From NCBI RefSeq assembly GCF_003096715.1, contig NZ_QEOL01000023.1, positions 1 through 64,000 of the forward strand: DNA of 64,000 nt, written 5' to 3'. Below the pieces are notes generated by a model, which saw only the letters and a list, made by a program, of their open reading frames with translations, made no database searches and was not told the origin of the DNA. This DNA is from Paraburkholderia silvatlantica (GTDB lineage: Bacteria > Pseudomonadota > Gammaproteobacteria > Burkholderiales > Burkholderiaceae). A program made the position numbers and the translations under genes. Each line of letters starts with the position of its first letter. The stretch's first letter is position 1. Positions 15,395-24,581 of this stretch are shown here, piece after piece.

Positions 15395-18300
15395 GGGCTT
15401 CTCCCGATTCGAGGGCAGGTTGATCCGTGGATGATTCGTTATGCTTGTTATCTTCGCTGCGGTACCGATTGCTTTTGTGCACGAGGCTGAACACCACGGG
15501 CACGAACAGCAGCGTCGCGCAGGTCGCGCAGAGCAGGCCGCCGATCACGGCGCGTCCGAGCGGCGCGTTCTGCTCGCCGCCGTCGCCCATGCCGAACGCC
15601 ATTGGTGCCATGCCGATGATCATGGCGAGCGCGGTCATGAGCACGGGGCGAAAGCGCGTGAAGCCCGCTTCGAGCGCGGCGCGCATGGCGTCGCCGGTGA
15701 CGGCGAGACGCTCACGGGCGAACGACACCACGAGAATGCTGTTCGCGGTCGCCACGCCCATGCAGAGAATCGCGCCTGTGAGCGCCGGCACGGACAGCGG
15801 CGTGTGCGTGGTGAAGAGCATCCAGACGATGCCCGCAAGCGCGGCGGGCAGGGCGCTTACGATCACGAACGCATCGCTCCACGAGTGGAAGTTCACGACG
15901 ATCAGCAGGTAGATGAGTCCCACCGCACCGACGAGACCGAGCAGAAGACCCGCAAACGCGCTGTTCATGGTCTGCACCTGGCCGCGCATCGTGACCGTCG
16001 AACCCTTCGGCAAGTCCTTCGCGCTCGCGTGAATCACCTTTTCGATCTGCGAGGAGACGGCGCCGAGATCGAGGCCCTGCGTGGTCGCATAGATGTCGTA
16101 GAGCGGTTCGATGTTGTAGTGGGACACGACCGCGTCGCTCACGCCGCGCGTGATCGTGGCAATGCCACCGAGAATCTGCGAGCCGCCGCTCCTGCCCGTC
16201 ACCGGCAGGTTCTGCAAGTCGGAAAGCGTGGTCATGCGGTATTGCGGCGTTTGCGCGACGATCGGGTAGGACACCCCATTCTTCGGATTGAGCCAGTAAG
16301 TGGGGGACACCTGGCTCGTGCCGGAGAGGCTCGCCACCACGGAATTGGTCACGTCCTGCTCGGTAATGCCGAGTTCGTCGGCGCGCGAGCGGTCGACGGC
16401 AACCGTGAGCTGCGGATAAGTCGATGCCTGCTGGATGCGTGGGTCGGCAATGCCGGGAATCCTGGCGATCCTGTGCAGTAGCGCGTTCGCGTAGACCTTG
16501 TTTGCGGCCTGGTTCGGTCCACTCACCTGCACGTCGATCGGCGCGGGCGAACCGAAATTGAGGATCTGGCTCACGATATCGGCGGGCAGGAACGAGAACG
16601 TCGTGCCCGGGAAGCGGCGCGGCAGTTCTGTGCGCAGCTCTCGCACGTACTGCGCGGTGGGCGCGTGCGACCTGGCGAGCGAGATGAGGATGTCGCCATC
16701 CTGCGGCCCGATCGTGCCGCTGTTGTTGTAGGTCAGGTTGATGCCGCTGTTTGGCAGTCCGATATTGTCGATCACACTCGTGAGCTGGTCAGGCGGAATG
16801 GCTTCGCGAACAGTGTCTTCGATATGGTCGAACAGATCGGCGGTCTCCTCGACGCGCGTGCCGATCGGCGCACGCACGTGCAGTGCGATCTCGCCGGAAT
16901 CGATATCGGGAAAGAAGTTGCGGCCAAGGAACGGTGTGAGCGCGAAAGAAAACGCGACGATCGCGAGAAAGGCCACGACAAAACGTCGCCGGTTCGTGAG
17001 TGCGAGACCGAGCACGACGCGATAGCGCGCGCGCACTTGTTCGAAGCGACGCTCGAACGCGCGTTGAAACAGCACGAGCGGATTACGCGTGGGCGGCACG
17101 TGGTCGTGCGCACCATGTGGCGCCATGACGGCGGCCAGTTCGCCCGAGGCGTGGCCCTGCGAAGCGTGCGGCTTGAGCAGGTAGCGCGCCATCATGGGCA
17201 CGAAGGTGCGCGAGAGCACGAACGAGGCGATCATCGCGAAGATCACGGCTTCGGCCATCGGTACGAAAAGGAAGCGCGCAATGCCGTCGAGCAGCAGCAT
17301 CGGCACGAAGACGATACAGATGCAAAGCAGCGAGACGAGCGCCGGCATGACGATCTGCGCCGCGCCGTCGAGAATCGCGCTGCGCACGTCCTTGCCCTGC
17401 TCGAGGTGCCAGTTGATGTTTTCGATCGTGACGGTGGCGTCGTCCACGAGTATGCCGACTGCGAGCGCGAGGCCACCGAGCGTCATCACGTTGAGTGTTT
17501 CGCCGCACGCGGCGAGCCCTGCGATCGCGGCCAGCACGGCGAGCGGAATTGAGGCGGCGATGATGAGCGTCGAGCGCCAGCTGCCGAGAAAGAGCAGGAT
17601 CATCGCCGAGGTCAGCGCGGCCGCAATCAGGCCTTCGCGCGCCACGCCGCTGACCGCGCCCTTCACGAACACCGACTGGTCGGAGAGGGCAACGAGCTTG
17701 AGCCCCGGCGGCAACGACTGCTCGATGAGCGGCAGCTTTGCTTTCACGCCGGCGATGATATCGAGTGTCGAAGCCGAGCCGTTCTTCATGATGCTCATGA
17801 GCACGGCACGGTGGCCGTCCACGCGCACGATGTTGCTTTGCGGCGGATAGCCGTCGCGCACGTGGGCCACGTCGCGCATATAGATCACCGTGCCGTCCAC
17901 GGTCTTGATGGGCAGCGCGTTGAGCTGATCGATCGTCAGCGGACTGTTGTTCAGGCGTACGTTGTATTCATGGCGGCCGATTTTCTGCGTGCCGGCCGGA
18001 ATGATCTGGTTCTGCTGTGCGAGCGCGGTCGCCACATCCTGCGCCGACAGCTGCTTCGCCTGCAGCGCTTGCGGGTCGAGGTCGATCTGCACCTCGCGCA
18101 CCTTGCCGCCGTAAGGCGTGGGAATGGCGACGCCCGCCACGGAAAGCAGTTGCGGACGGATGAAGTTGGTCGCGTAGTCCGCGAGCTTCTGCTCGTCGAG
18201 CGTATTGCTCGTGAGCGCGAGTTGCAGCACCGGCACTGTGGACGCGTTGTAGTTGAGGATCTGCGGCGGCGTGGTGCCGGGCGGCATCTGCTTGAGCACG

Positions 18301-18647
18301 GTTTGCGAAACCGAGGTGACCTGCGCGGTGGCCGTGCGGATATCCACTGTCGGCTGAAAGAAGATCTTCACCACGCCGTAGCCGCGAAACGACTGCGACT
18401 CGATATGCGCCACGTCGTTGACGGTGGTGCCGAGCGTGCGCTCGTAATAGCTGACGAGGCGGCCCGCCATGTCGTCGGGCTGCAGGCCCGCGTAGTTCCA
18501 CACGACACTGATCACGGGAATGCGGATGTCGGGAAAGATGTCGGTAGGTGTGCGCACGGCCGCGAGCGGGCCCGCGATCAGGATCAGGAGAGCCAGCACG
18601 ATGAACGTATACGGACGGTTCAAGGCTAGCCGGACGATTTTCAGCAT
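15384..18647 (-). CDS. RND-family efflux permease
   Basis: A 1087-residue inner-membrane transporter with the twelve-helix RND layout and two large periplasmic loops. The N-terminus MLKIVRLALNRPYTFIVLAL and the PTDIFPDIRIPVISV segment are typical. The proton-relay aspartates are present in TM4 (VGILVDDATVTIEN). A His-rich insertion (MAPHGAHDHVPPTRN) is in the central cytoplasmic region. It differs from the AcrB drug-pump core in detail, and the substrate cannot be told. It is the first gene of the pump operon, 196 bp downstream of a response regulator on the same strand, which is the obvious regulator. Confidence 0.93.
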   Translation of the reverse strand: MLKIVRLALNRPYTFIVLALLILIAGPLAAVRTPTDIFPDIRIPVISVVWNYAGLQPDDMAGRLVSYYERTLGTTVNDVAHIESQSFRGYGVVKIFFQPTVDIRTATAQVTSVSQTVLKQMPPGTTPPQILNYNASTVPVLQLALTSNTLDEQKLADYATNFIRPQLLSVAGVAIPTPYGGKVREVQIDLDPQALQAKQLSAQDVATALAQQNQIIPAGTQKIGRHEYNVRLNNSPLTIDQLNALPIKTVDGTVIYMRDVAHVRDGYPPQSNIVRVDGHRAVLMSIMKNGSASTLDIIAGVKAKLPLIEQSLPPGLKLVALSDQSVFVKGAVSGVAREGLIAAALTSAMILLFLGSWRSTLIIAASIPLAVLAAIAGLAACGETLNVMTLGGLALAVGILVDDATVTIENINWHLEQGKDVRSAILDGAAQIVMPALVSLLCICIVFVPMLLLDGIARFLFVPMAEAVIFAMIASFVLSRTFVPMMARYLLKPHASQGHASGELAAVMAPHGAHDHVPPTRNPLVLFQRAFERRFEQVRARYRVVLGLALTNRRRFVVAFLAIVAFSFALTPFLGRNFFPDIDSGEIALHVRAPIGTRVEETADLFDHIEDTVREAIPPDQLTSVIDNIGLPNSGINLTYNNSGTIGPQDGDILISLARSHAPTAQYVRELRTELPRRFPGTTFSFLPADIVSQILNFGSPAPIDVQVSGPNQAANKVYANALLHRIARIPGIADPRIQQASTYPQLTVAVDRSRADELGITEQDVTNSVVASLSGTSQVSPTYWLNPKNGVSYPIVAQTPQYRMTTLSDLQNLPVTGRSGGSQILGGIATITRGVSDAVVSHYNIEPLYDIYATTQGLDLGAVSSQIEKVIHASAKDLPKGSTVTMRGQVQTMNSAFAGLLLGLVGAVGLIYLLIVVNFHSWSDAFVIVSALPAALAGIVWMLFTTHTPLSVPALTGAILCMGVATANSILVVSFARERLAVTGDAMRAALEAGFTRFRPVLMTALAMIIGMAPMAFGMGDGGEQNAPLGRAVIGGLLCATCATLLFVPVVFSLVHKSNRYRSEDNKHNESSTDQPALESGEAHVY

Positions 18648-18843
18648 CAGATGGGGCTCCGTTCATGCGCAAGACTGCGCGCCACGCGTGGGCGCAGCCG
18701 ACGCCGGTATTGTGTCGGGCGCGTCCTAACACGCGGGAGCCAGGCAAATGAAAAAAGATTTAGCTGCGCGCCGGTCTCATGACACTTGCAGGAATACGAA
18801 ATGAAACGAAGCGGTGACACCGGCGGCAATATTGAAGATGGCG

Positions 18844-19518
18844 TCAGCCGAGCAGATAGCCCGAGCCGCGTATCGTGCGGATGAGCGAGGGTTGACCGGG
18901 TGTGTCCACGCGATTGCGCAGGCGTCCCACGTGAACGTCCACGAGATTGGTGCCGGGGTCGAAGCGGCCGCCCCACACGCCTTCGAAGATCATGGTGCGC
19001 GTGAGGACCTGACCCGCATGGCGCATCATGAATTCGAGCACGCGCAACTCGGTGGGGCGCAGGCGCAGCACCTTGTCGCGGCAGCTGAGCCGGCGCTTGA
19101 CGAGATCGAGTTCGAGCGGGCCCACGCGCAGTACGGTTTCCGTCGTGGCAGGGCGCGTGCGCCGGCGCACGAGCGCTTCGACACGGGCGGACATCTCGTC
19201 GATCGAAAACGGCCGGGTGAGGTAGTCGTCGCAGCCGGCCCGCAGCCCCTGGATGCGCTCCTCCACACTGGTCGTCGAACTCATCACGATCACGGGTGTT
19301 TCGATACCCACGCCGCGCATGGTGGTGACGATCGTGAGACCGTCGAGGTCGGGCAGGCGCCGCTCGAGCGCGACGACGTCATAGTCGCCCGCCATCACCA
19401 TCGCAATGCCTTCGCGGCCCGAGCGGGCAACGTCGACGGTGAAGCCGGTCGAGGCGAGCGTGGGCACGACGCTGCGCTCGGTAACGGCGTCGTCTTCAAT
19501 GGTTAGTATTCTGGGCAT
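18844..19518 (-). CDS. OmpR-family regulator with Glu at the phosphorylation site
   Basis: A 224-residue receiver plus winged-helix protein. The acidic pair is present (IEDD, residues 9-10), but the acceptor Asp is replaced by Glu52 (VVALERRLPD, codon GAG) and the conserved Lys by Arg (YLTRPF). The DNA-binding domain is intact (PTELRVLEFMMRH, then LIRTIRGSGYLLG). In some regulators Asp to Glu mimics phosphorylation, so this one may be permanently active; that is inference. The ATG at 19518 starts strand 1 directly; an upstream in-frame ATG at 19566 would overlap the LysR gene. It reads toward the RND operon. The closest local relative is the regulator at 9321. Confidence 0.88.
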   Translation of the reverse strand: MPRILTIEDDAVTERSVVPTLASTGFTVDVARSGREGIAMVMAGDYDVVALERRLPDLDGLTIVTTMRGVGIETPVIVMSSTTSVEERIQGLRAGCDDYLTRPFSIDEMSARVEALVRRRTRPATTETVLRVGPLELDLVKRRLSCRDKVLRLRPTELRVLEFMMRHAGQVLTRTMIFEGVWGGRFDPGTNLVDVHVGRLRNRVDTPGQPSLIRTIRGSGYLLG

Positions 19519-19558
19519 GGCTTTGCACGCGTAGTGACGAAAAAAACGGAAAGCCGCA

Positions 19559-20494
19559 TCAGGCAACCGCGCGCAGCGGCGCCGGCGCAGACCGCGTCTG
19601 CGCTACGTTCGTGCGGAACTGCTCCACGGCGAAGTCGATGAAACTGCGGATCTTCATCGTGAGGTAATTGCGGCCGGAATAGACGATCGAGATGTGCTGC
19701 ACGCCGCCGTTTACGTCGAACGCATTGAGCACGGGCAAGAGCGCGCCGCGCGCGAGGTCGTCGGCGACGAGGGGCAGCGGCAGCAGCGCGATGCCCATGT
19801 CCGCGAGCGCGGCGGCGCGCACGGTTGCATAGCCGTTGGCCGTCATCGGGCCGTTCACGTTGATGCGCTGCACGCCCTCGGCGTTCGAGAACTCCCAGTG
19901 GCGCGGTGCATTGGAAACCGCGAGCAGGCCGTGCTCGGCCAGTTCGGCGGGCTCGCGCGGCATGCCGTGCCGCGCGAGCCAGGCGGGCGTGGCCACGAGC
20001 ATCTCCTTGATCGAGGTGAGCTTGCGGCTCACAAGCGAGGCGTTCACGTTCTGCCGGTCGGTCGCGAAGCACACGTCGAAGCCGCCTTCGATCAGGTCAA
20101 TGTGCGTGTCGTACGCCGTCACGTCGAATTCCACGCGCGGATTGACCGCGCGATACGCGCCGAGCATCGTGGGCAGTCCCGAGCTTGCGAACACGGCGGG
20201 CGCAGCGATGCGCAGTACGCCGCCAGGGTCGCGTGTGGCGCGCACGAGTTCCGATTCCACTTGATCGAGCTTTTCGATCACGGCGCGACAGCCATCCAGA
20301 TAGAGGCGTCCGGCTTCGGTGAGCGAAAGGCTGCGCGTGGAGCGGTTCAGGAGGCGCATGTTCAGATGGGCTTCGAGCATGCCGACGCTGCGCGTGACGG
20401 CCGCGGCCGACATGCCGAGCTGCTTGCCGGCCAGGTTAAAGCTGCTCAGATCGACGACGCGCGTAAAGACACGCATGGCTTGGAGCTGGTTCAT
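19559..20494 (-). CDS. LysR-family transcriptional regulator
   Basis: The 311-residue protein starts with the LysR helix-turn-helix (MNQLQAMRVFTRVVDLSSFN, then GMSAAAVTRSVGMLE and LLNRSTRSLSLTEAG). A CrgA-type effector domain follows (RIAAPAVFASSGLPTMLGAY). It stops 41 bp before the Glu-type response regulator on the same strand and could be cotranscribed with it. The target is not known; it may help control the RND operon or neighbouring genes. Confidence 0.9.
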   Translation of the reverse strand: MNQLQAMRVFTRVVDLSSFNLAGKQLGMSAAAVTRSVGMLEAHLNMRLLNRSTRSLSLTEAGRLYLDGCRAVIEKLDQVESELVRATRDPGGVLRIAAPAVFASSGLPTMLGAYRAVNPRVEFDVTAYDTHIDLIEGGFDVCFATDRQNVNASLVSRKLTSIKEMLVATPAWLARHGMPREPAELAEHGLLAVSNAPRHWEFSNAEGVQRINVNGPMTANGYATVRAAALADMGIALLPLPLVADDLARGALLPVLNAFDVNGGVQHISIVYSGRNYLTMKIRSFIDFAVEQFRTNVAQTRSAPAPLRAVA

Positions 20495-20623
20495 GGGCGA
20501 TGGTCCTGGGAAGACGCGCCGCCACGAGGGCGAGCGCGGGCATCGACGCCGCGCAAGGCGGCGACGTTTCGTTCACGCTTCGTGCGTGATCAGACGGGAA
20601 GAATGAGCGGCCCGGCAGCGCGC

Positions 20624-21013
20624 CTAGTTGGGCAGCGCCTGCGCATAGGCATGCGCTTCGCGCTGCGCGGCGGCTTCGTGCGCCGAGAGCGCGGCCTTGA
20701 GCCGATGCATGCTTTCGGTGGGAATGGCGAAACCTGCCCAGCCCAGGCCGGTATGGCGCAGAAATACCACGGTGCCGTCGAAGAGCGGATTGCGTTCCGT
20801 GTACCAGCACGGATCGATCTCGAGCACATATTGATGGGACCGCAGGGGCTGCTCGGGCACTGCCGGCTGCATGTGCGCGCGCAGCTTGCTGAGTTCTTCG
20901 ATCAGGCCGTCCACATCGGGCGTGTCGAGCAGCGCAACCTGACCGCCCACTTTCACGCAAACCGCGTGCTGGCCGTATTCGTTGACGAGTTCGATCGACA
21001 TCGGCTTTTGCAT
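20624..21013 (-). CDS. Hypothetical small cytoplasmic protein
   Basis: A 129-residue protein not recognised as a named family. It has no signal peptide or membrane segment. The N-terminal half reads like a beta-rich domain (MSIELVNEYGQHAVCVKVGG) with an acidic helix (DVDGLIEELSKLRAHMQP). The middle has EIDPCWYTERNPLFDGTVVF and the C-terminus is an Ala-rich helix. The start at 21013 has GAGGAAC seven bases upstream; the frame is open to 21106 but without a ribosome-binding site. It is a single gene between LysR and an exporter. The coding look is good but the role is unknown. Confidence 0.7.
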   Translation of the reverse strand: MQKPMSIELVNEYGQHAVCVKVGGQVALLDTPDVDGLIEELSKLRAHMQPAVPEQPLRSHQYVLEIDPCWYTERNPLFDGTVVFLRHTGLGWAGFAIPTESMHRLKAALSAHEAAAQREAHAYAQALPN

Positions 21014-21222
21014 AATGCGTTCCTCGCAGTGCTGAAACTGGAAGGTATTATCGGTGCCCAATCGGAACGCATGCTTTAAGTTGCGGCGCACTCCAGATGA
21101 AAACAAATTTAGAAAGCGACGATTCGCTTGCCCCTCGTCGCGGCATGGCGCGCGGGCCGTGTTAATAACGCGGCCCGGCGCATGGCCGTCGTTTTATGCA
21201 GGCGCGATGGAAGCCGTTAATC

Positions 21223-22662
21223 TCATACGTGCTGTTTGTGCAATTGCGGCACGCGATTATTGCGGCCACCGGCGAGAAACGCGGCAACGAAAAGCAGCAT
21301 GCCGATCATCGCAATCGTCGTCGCAAACGCGCGAGCGACGTGCGCGCTGCTCGCATCCGGCCCGGCGAGCGCGAAAAACAGGCCACCGAGCAGCGCCACG
21401 GCGAGCGCGGCGCTCACCTGCAACATCGAGCTGACGAGCCCGGCGGCAAGACCGGACCAGCGTCGATCGACACATTCGACATTGCGCCTCACGAGTGCGG
21501 GAAGCGCCACGCCCTGGCCGAAGCCGATCAGAAAGAGCGACGCGCCCAGCGCGTGAAGACGGCCATCGTGAACAAGTATGGCAGTCCAAAGTAATCCGCA
21601 GCCCTCGATTGCCATGCCTGCCGCCGCCGCACGGTGCCCGAGCCGGCGTGCAATCAGGGGATTGAGTAGCGGCCCGATCAGAAAGCCGACGCCCAGGGGC
21701 AGAATACGCAATCCGGCTTCGAGCGGCGCGAGCCCGAGTGTACGCTGAACGTAAATCGCGAACATCATGAAGAACGGTGCGAGCGAATAGAAGAAGAGCG
21801 TGGCGACGAGCCCGCGCACGAGACCAGGCGCGGTGAAGATGACGGGCGGAACGAGTGCGTCGCGACCGGCGTTCGCGACGCGCGCCTCGTAGCGCCAGAA
21901 GATCGCGAACAGGGGCGCGGCGGCAATGAGCAACGCCCACGTCCAGACCGGCCAGCCGTGCTCGCGGCCTTCGATGAGCGGCAGGACAAGCGCGGCCAGC
22001 GCCAGGGCAAGCAAGACCATGCCGCCGGGATCGAGCTTCGCGGGGTGGTCCGAGCGGCTTTCACGCACGAGCCAGTATGCCGCGGGTGCGGCCATCATCA
22101 CGACAGGCAGGTTGATCAGGAAAATGCTGCGCCAGCCAAGTTCGAAGACGTTGGCCGACACGAGCACGCCGCCGAGCGCCTGGCCGGCGACTGCAGCAAT
22201 CCCATAGGCCGCGCCAAAGAGGCTGAGCGCAAGCCCCTTCTGAGGTGCCGGAAAGAGCGCGTGGATCGACGCAAGCGCCTGGGGCGCCATGACGGCCGCG
22301 GCGCCGCCCTGAAGGATGCGCCCCGTCACCAGGGCAGCGGGCGAACTGGCGAACCCGCAAACGGCCGAAGCCGCCGCGAACGCGAGGATCCCCACGAGAA
22401 AGATGCGCCGCCGCCCGTACAGGTCGCCTAGCCGGCCGCCTGTAATGAGAAAGATCGCGTAGGTCGCCGCATAGGCCGAAATCACCCACTGCGCGATGGC
22501 GGCGCTGGCATGCAGGTCGGCCTGCATCGACGGCAGCGCCACGTTGACGATGAAGAAGTCGAGCGGCGGCAATAGCGTGCCCATCAGCAGCACGGTCAAC
22601 GCCCACCAGGTGCGCGCGCCCGCTCGCGTGGGCGGCAATTCCACAGTCGAAAGGTTCGTCAT
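21223..22662 (-). CDS. MFS drug exporter, DHA2 (EmrB/QacA-like) family
   Basis: A 479-residue permease with fourteen predicted helices. The first helix is followed by LPPLDFFIVNVALPSMQADL, the DHA2 motif, then the GGRLGDLYGRRRIFLVGI loop 2-3 motif and ILQGGAAAVMAPQALASIHA. It likely exports drugs or toxic metabolites by proton antiport. The TetR gene at 22708 precedes it on the same strand, and a 16-bp palindrome (22676-22691) lies 13 bp before its start codon, suggesting substrate-inducible repression. The substrate is not known. Confidence 0.9.
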   Translation of the reverse strand: MTNLSTVELPPTRAGARTWWALTVLLMGTLLPPLDFFIVNVALPSMQADLHASAAIAQWVISAYAATYAIFLITGGRLGDLYGRRRIFLVGILAFAAASAVCGFASSPAALVTGRILQGGAAAVMAPQALASIHALFPAPQKGLALSLFGAAYGIAAVAGQALGGVLVSANVFELGWRSIFLINLPVVMMAAPAAYWLVRESRSDHPAKLDPGGMVLLALALAALVLPLIEGREHGWPVWTWALLIAAAPLFAIFWRYEARVANAGRDALVPPVIFTAPGLVRGLVATLFFYSLAPFFMMFAIYVQRTLGLAPLEAGLRILPLGVGFLIGPLLNPLIARRLGHRAAAAGMAIEGCGLLWTAILVHDGRLHALGASLFLIGFGQGVALPALVRRNVECVDRRWSGLAAGLVSSMLQVSAALAVALLGGLFFALAGPDASSAHVARAFATTIAMIGMLLFVAAFLAGGRNNRVPQLHKQHV

Positions 22663-22675
22663 GCGGCCTCCATAT

Positions 22676-22691
22676 GGAACTATTCAGTTCC
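22676..22691. promoter_or_regulatory. Palindrome before the MFS exporter, likely TetR operator
   Basis: GGAACTATTCAGTTCC is a perfect inverted repeat with 6-bp arms and a 4-bp centre. It lies between the tetR stop (22708) and the exporter start (22662), where bound repressor would block the exporter's promoter or ribosome-binding site. The shared string ACTATTC recurs just upstream of the tetR start at about 23314. Confidence 0.55.
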
Positions 22692-22707
22692 TAATTGAGC
22701 AAAAAAA

Positions 22708-23310
22708 CTAGCGGATGGCGCCCAGCGCGATTTCAGCGATTGCGTCCATCGCATTCTCGCCGGCGTCGGTCTTGCCCAGCACGCGCATGCCTTCGATCGT
22801 ACAGAGCAGGAAGCGCGCGAGATCGTCGGCATTCTGGCCGGCGGCCAGTTCGCCCGCCGCCTGGCCGCGCCGGATCGCGCCAGCGAGCAGCGCCTGCATG
22901 CGCGCGAACATGTCCGTGACGCGGGCTTTCACCTCGGCGTCGAAGGGCAGGCACTCGGTGGCCGCAGCCGTCACCAGGCAGCCCGCAAGCCCTTCGAGGC
23001 CGGCAGAAAGCCGCACGTAATGATGCAGCGCCTCGCGCAGCGCGGTGCGCGCAGAGGCGTGCCGCAGGTTGCGTGTGAGCCGTGCGATACCGCGCTCGGT
23101 GTAGAAGTCGAGCGACGCGAGAAAGAGCTGGTGCTTGTCGCCGAACGCCTTGTAGAGGCTGCCGCGGGAGAGCTGCGTGCCTTCGATCAGGTCGGGCAGC
23201 GACGTTGCGGCATAGCCGCGCGCGCGGAATACCTCGAGCGCGTTCTGCACGGCCTCCTGCTTGTCGAATTCGCGTGGACGGCCGGGGCCAGAACGGGTAT
23301 CGGATTTCAT
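22708..23310 (-). CDS. TetR/AcrR-family repressor
   Basis: A 200-residue regulator. The helix-turn-helix (ALEVFRARGYAATSLPDLIEGTQLSRGSLY, quoted in part: GYAATSLPDL and SRGSLYKAFGDKHQLF) is standard and resembles the YxaF/LmrA-like group. The C-terminal helices form the ligand pocket and dimer face. It sits directly upstream of the DHA2 exporter on the same strand and probably represses it, and itself, until an exported compound binds. Confidence 0.9.
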   Translation of the reverse strand: MKSDTRSGPGRPREFDKQEAVQNALEVFRARGYAATSLPDLIEGTQLSRGSLYKAFGDKHQLFLASLDFYTERGIARLTRNLRHASARTALREALHHYVRLSAGLEGLAGCLVTAAATECLPFDAEVKARVTDMFARMQALLAGAIRRGQAAGELAAGQNADDLARFLLCTIEGMRVLGKTDAGENAMDAIAEIALGAIR

Positions 23311-23471
23311 GCCACTATTCTAGACCAAACGATTCCGAATTTCAGGGGAAACCGCGCGGCGCAGATAAACATGCATACAGAATGAATTATATGTACGCAC
23401 AGAAATATCAATTGTTGATATTCGGCGAGCGTCGGTAATCTGGCCGACATACCGACCAGCACGCCCCAGCT

Positions 23472-24563
23472 ATGTCCCGCATCGCGCTCATCGAATGGTT
23501 GACGAGTTTCGTGCCCAACCCGGCCGCCCCGCAGTGGCGCGAGCGGGTGCGGCGCTGTGGTGGAGCGCTGCTCGGCATCGCGTTCACGGGACTCGCAACG
23601 CATTGGGTGTTCGGCGCGGCAGGCGGTATCCCGCTGCTCGTGGCGCCCATGGGCGCTTCTGCCGTGCTGCTCTTTGGCGCCTCGGACAGCCCGCTTGCGC
23701 AGCCATGGTCGATTCTCGGCGGTAACTTCGTCTCCGCGCTGGTGGGCGTGGCGTGCGCGCAATGGATCGCGTCGCCGGTCGCGGCGGCTTCCGTGGCGGT
23801 GGCGCTTGCCATCTGCGCGATGTTCCTGTGCCGCTGCGTGCATCCGCCTTCAGGCGCGGTCGCGCTGACTGCCGTGCTCGGCGGCCCCGCTGTTCATGCG
23901 CTCGGCTTTCACTTCGTACTCGCGCCGATTGCGTTCCAGTCCGTCGCGTTGCTCAGCGCGTCGCTCGCGTTCCACGCGCTGACCGGGCACCGATATCCGC
24001 GCGCTGTGTTTCGCACTACGCGCCAGGCCGCTGCCGCGCCGCTTGCCGCGCTCTCACACCATCCGCCGGAGCCGCGGGGTTTTCCGCAAAAATCGTTCGA
24101 ACAACTAACGTGCGAGGAAATCATGTCGATTGGCTGTCCCGCCGTGCCCGCGACAATGGGCGCGCGGGCGGCGCACGAGATGTTCCGCCGCCACGGTGCT
24201 TCGACGCTGCCGGTGGTCGATGCGATGGACCGCGTGGTCGGCGTCGTCACGCATCACGCGCTCGGCGACCTTGCGCCGGAGGCAGGCCTCCGGCGCGCCT
24301 GGAATGCGCTGCGCCGTGCGGTGCTGCGCGAGTCGGCGCGCGTGGAAGAAACAGTGGAAGCCGTGATGGCGGCCGGCGTGCACGCGGTCCATCGGGCCAC
24401 GCCGCTCGCGCATCTGGTGCCGATCTTCATCGAGCATGCCTGCCACGACATTCCGGTGATGGACGATGCGCGGCGGCTGGTTGGCGTGGTCAGGCATTCG
24501 GACATGATCCGCTGGCTCCATCACCACGCAGGCGCTGCCCAGGCGGCCGCGGCGGCAGCCTGA
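23472..24563 (+). CDS. HPP-family membrane protein with C-terminal CBS pair
   Basis: The 363-residue protein has an HPP domain in residues 1-170 with four or five membrane helices and the diagnostic HPPSGAVALTAVLGG motif. A cytoplasmic tail holds two CBS motifs (EEIMSIGCPAVPATMGARAA to VVGVVTHHALG, and VEAVMAAGVHAVHRATPL to LVGVVRHSDMIRWL). Plant chloroplast HPP proteins transport nitrite, so a role in anion movement gated by adenosine ligands at the CBS pair is possible here. No operon partner is evident, but nitrite assimilation genes occur later in the window. It is transcribed away from the TetR gene. Confidence 0.87.
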   Translation: MSRIALIEWLTSFVPNPAAPQWRERVRRCGGALLGIAFTGLATHWVFGAAGGIPLLVAPMGASAVLLFGASDSPLAQPWSILGGNFVSALVGVACAQWIASPVAAASVAVALAICAMFLCRCVHPPSGAVALTAVLGGPAVHALGFHFVLAPIAFQSVALLSASLAFHALTGHRYPRAVFRTTRQAAAAPLAALSHHPPEPRGFPQKSFEQLTCEEIMSIGCPAVPATMGARAAHEMFRRHGASTLPVVDAMDRVVGVVTHHALGDLAPEAGLRRAWNALRRAVLRESARVEETVEAVMAAGVHAVHRATPLAHLVPIFIEHACHDIPVMDDARRLVGVVRHSDMIRWLHHHAGAAQAAAAAA

Positions 24564-24581
24564 GCCTGGCGCCGGGCCACG

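Noticed and set aside
15441-16481. A 346-codon plus-strand frame opposite the RND pump
   Set aside because: His/Arg-rich antisense translation with no domain; the pump gene is certain.
21149-21180. Terminator between the small unknown gene and the MFS exporter
   Set aside because: The stem GGGCCG / CGGCCC is short and has no T run on either strand.
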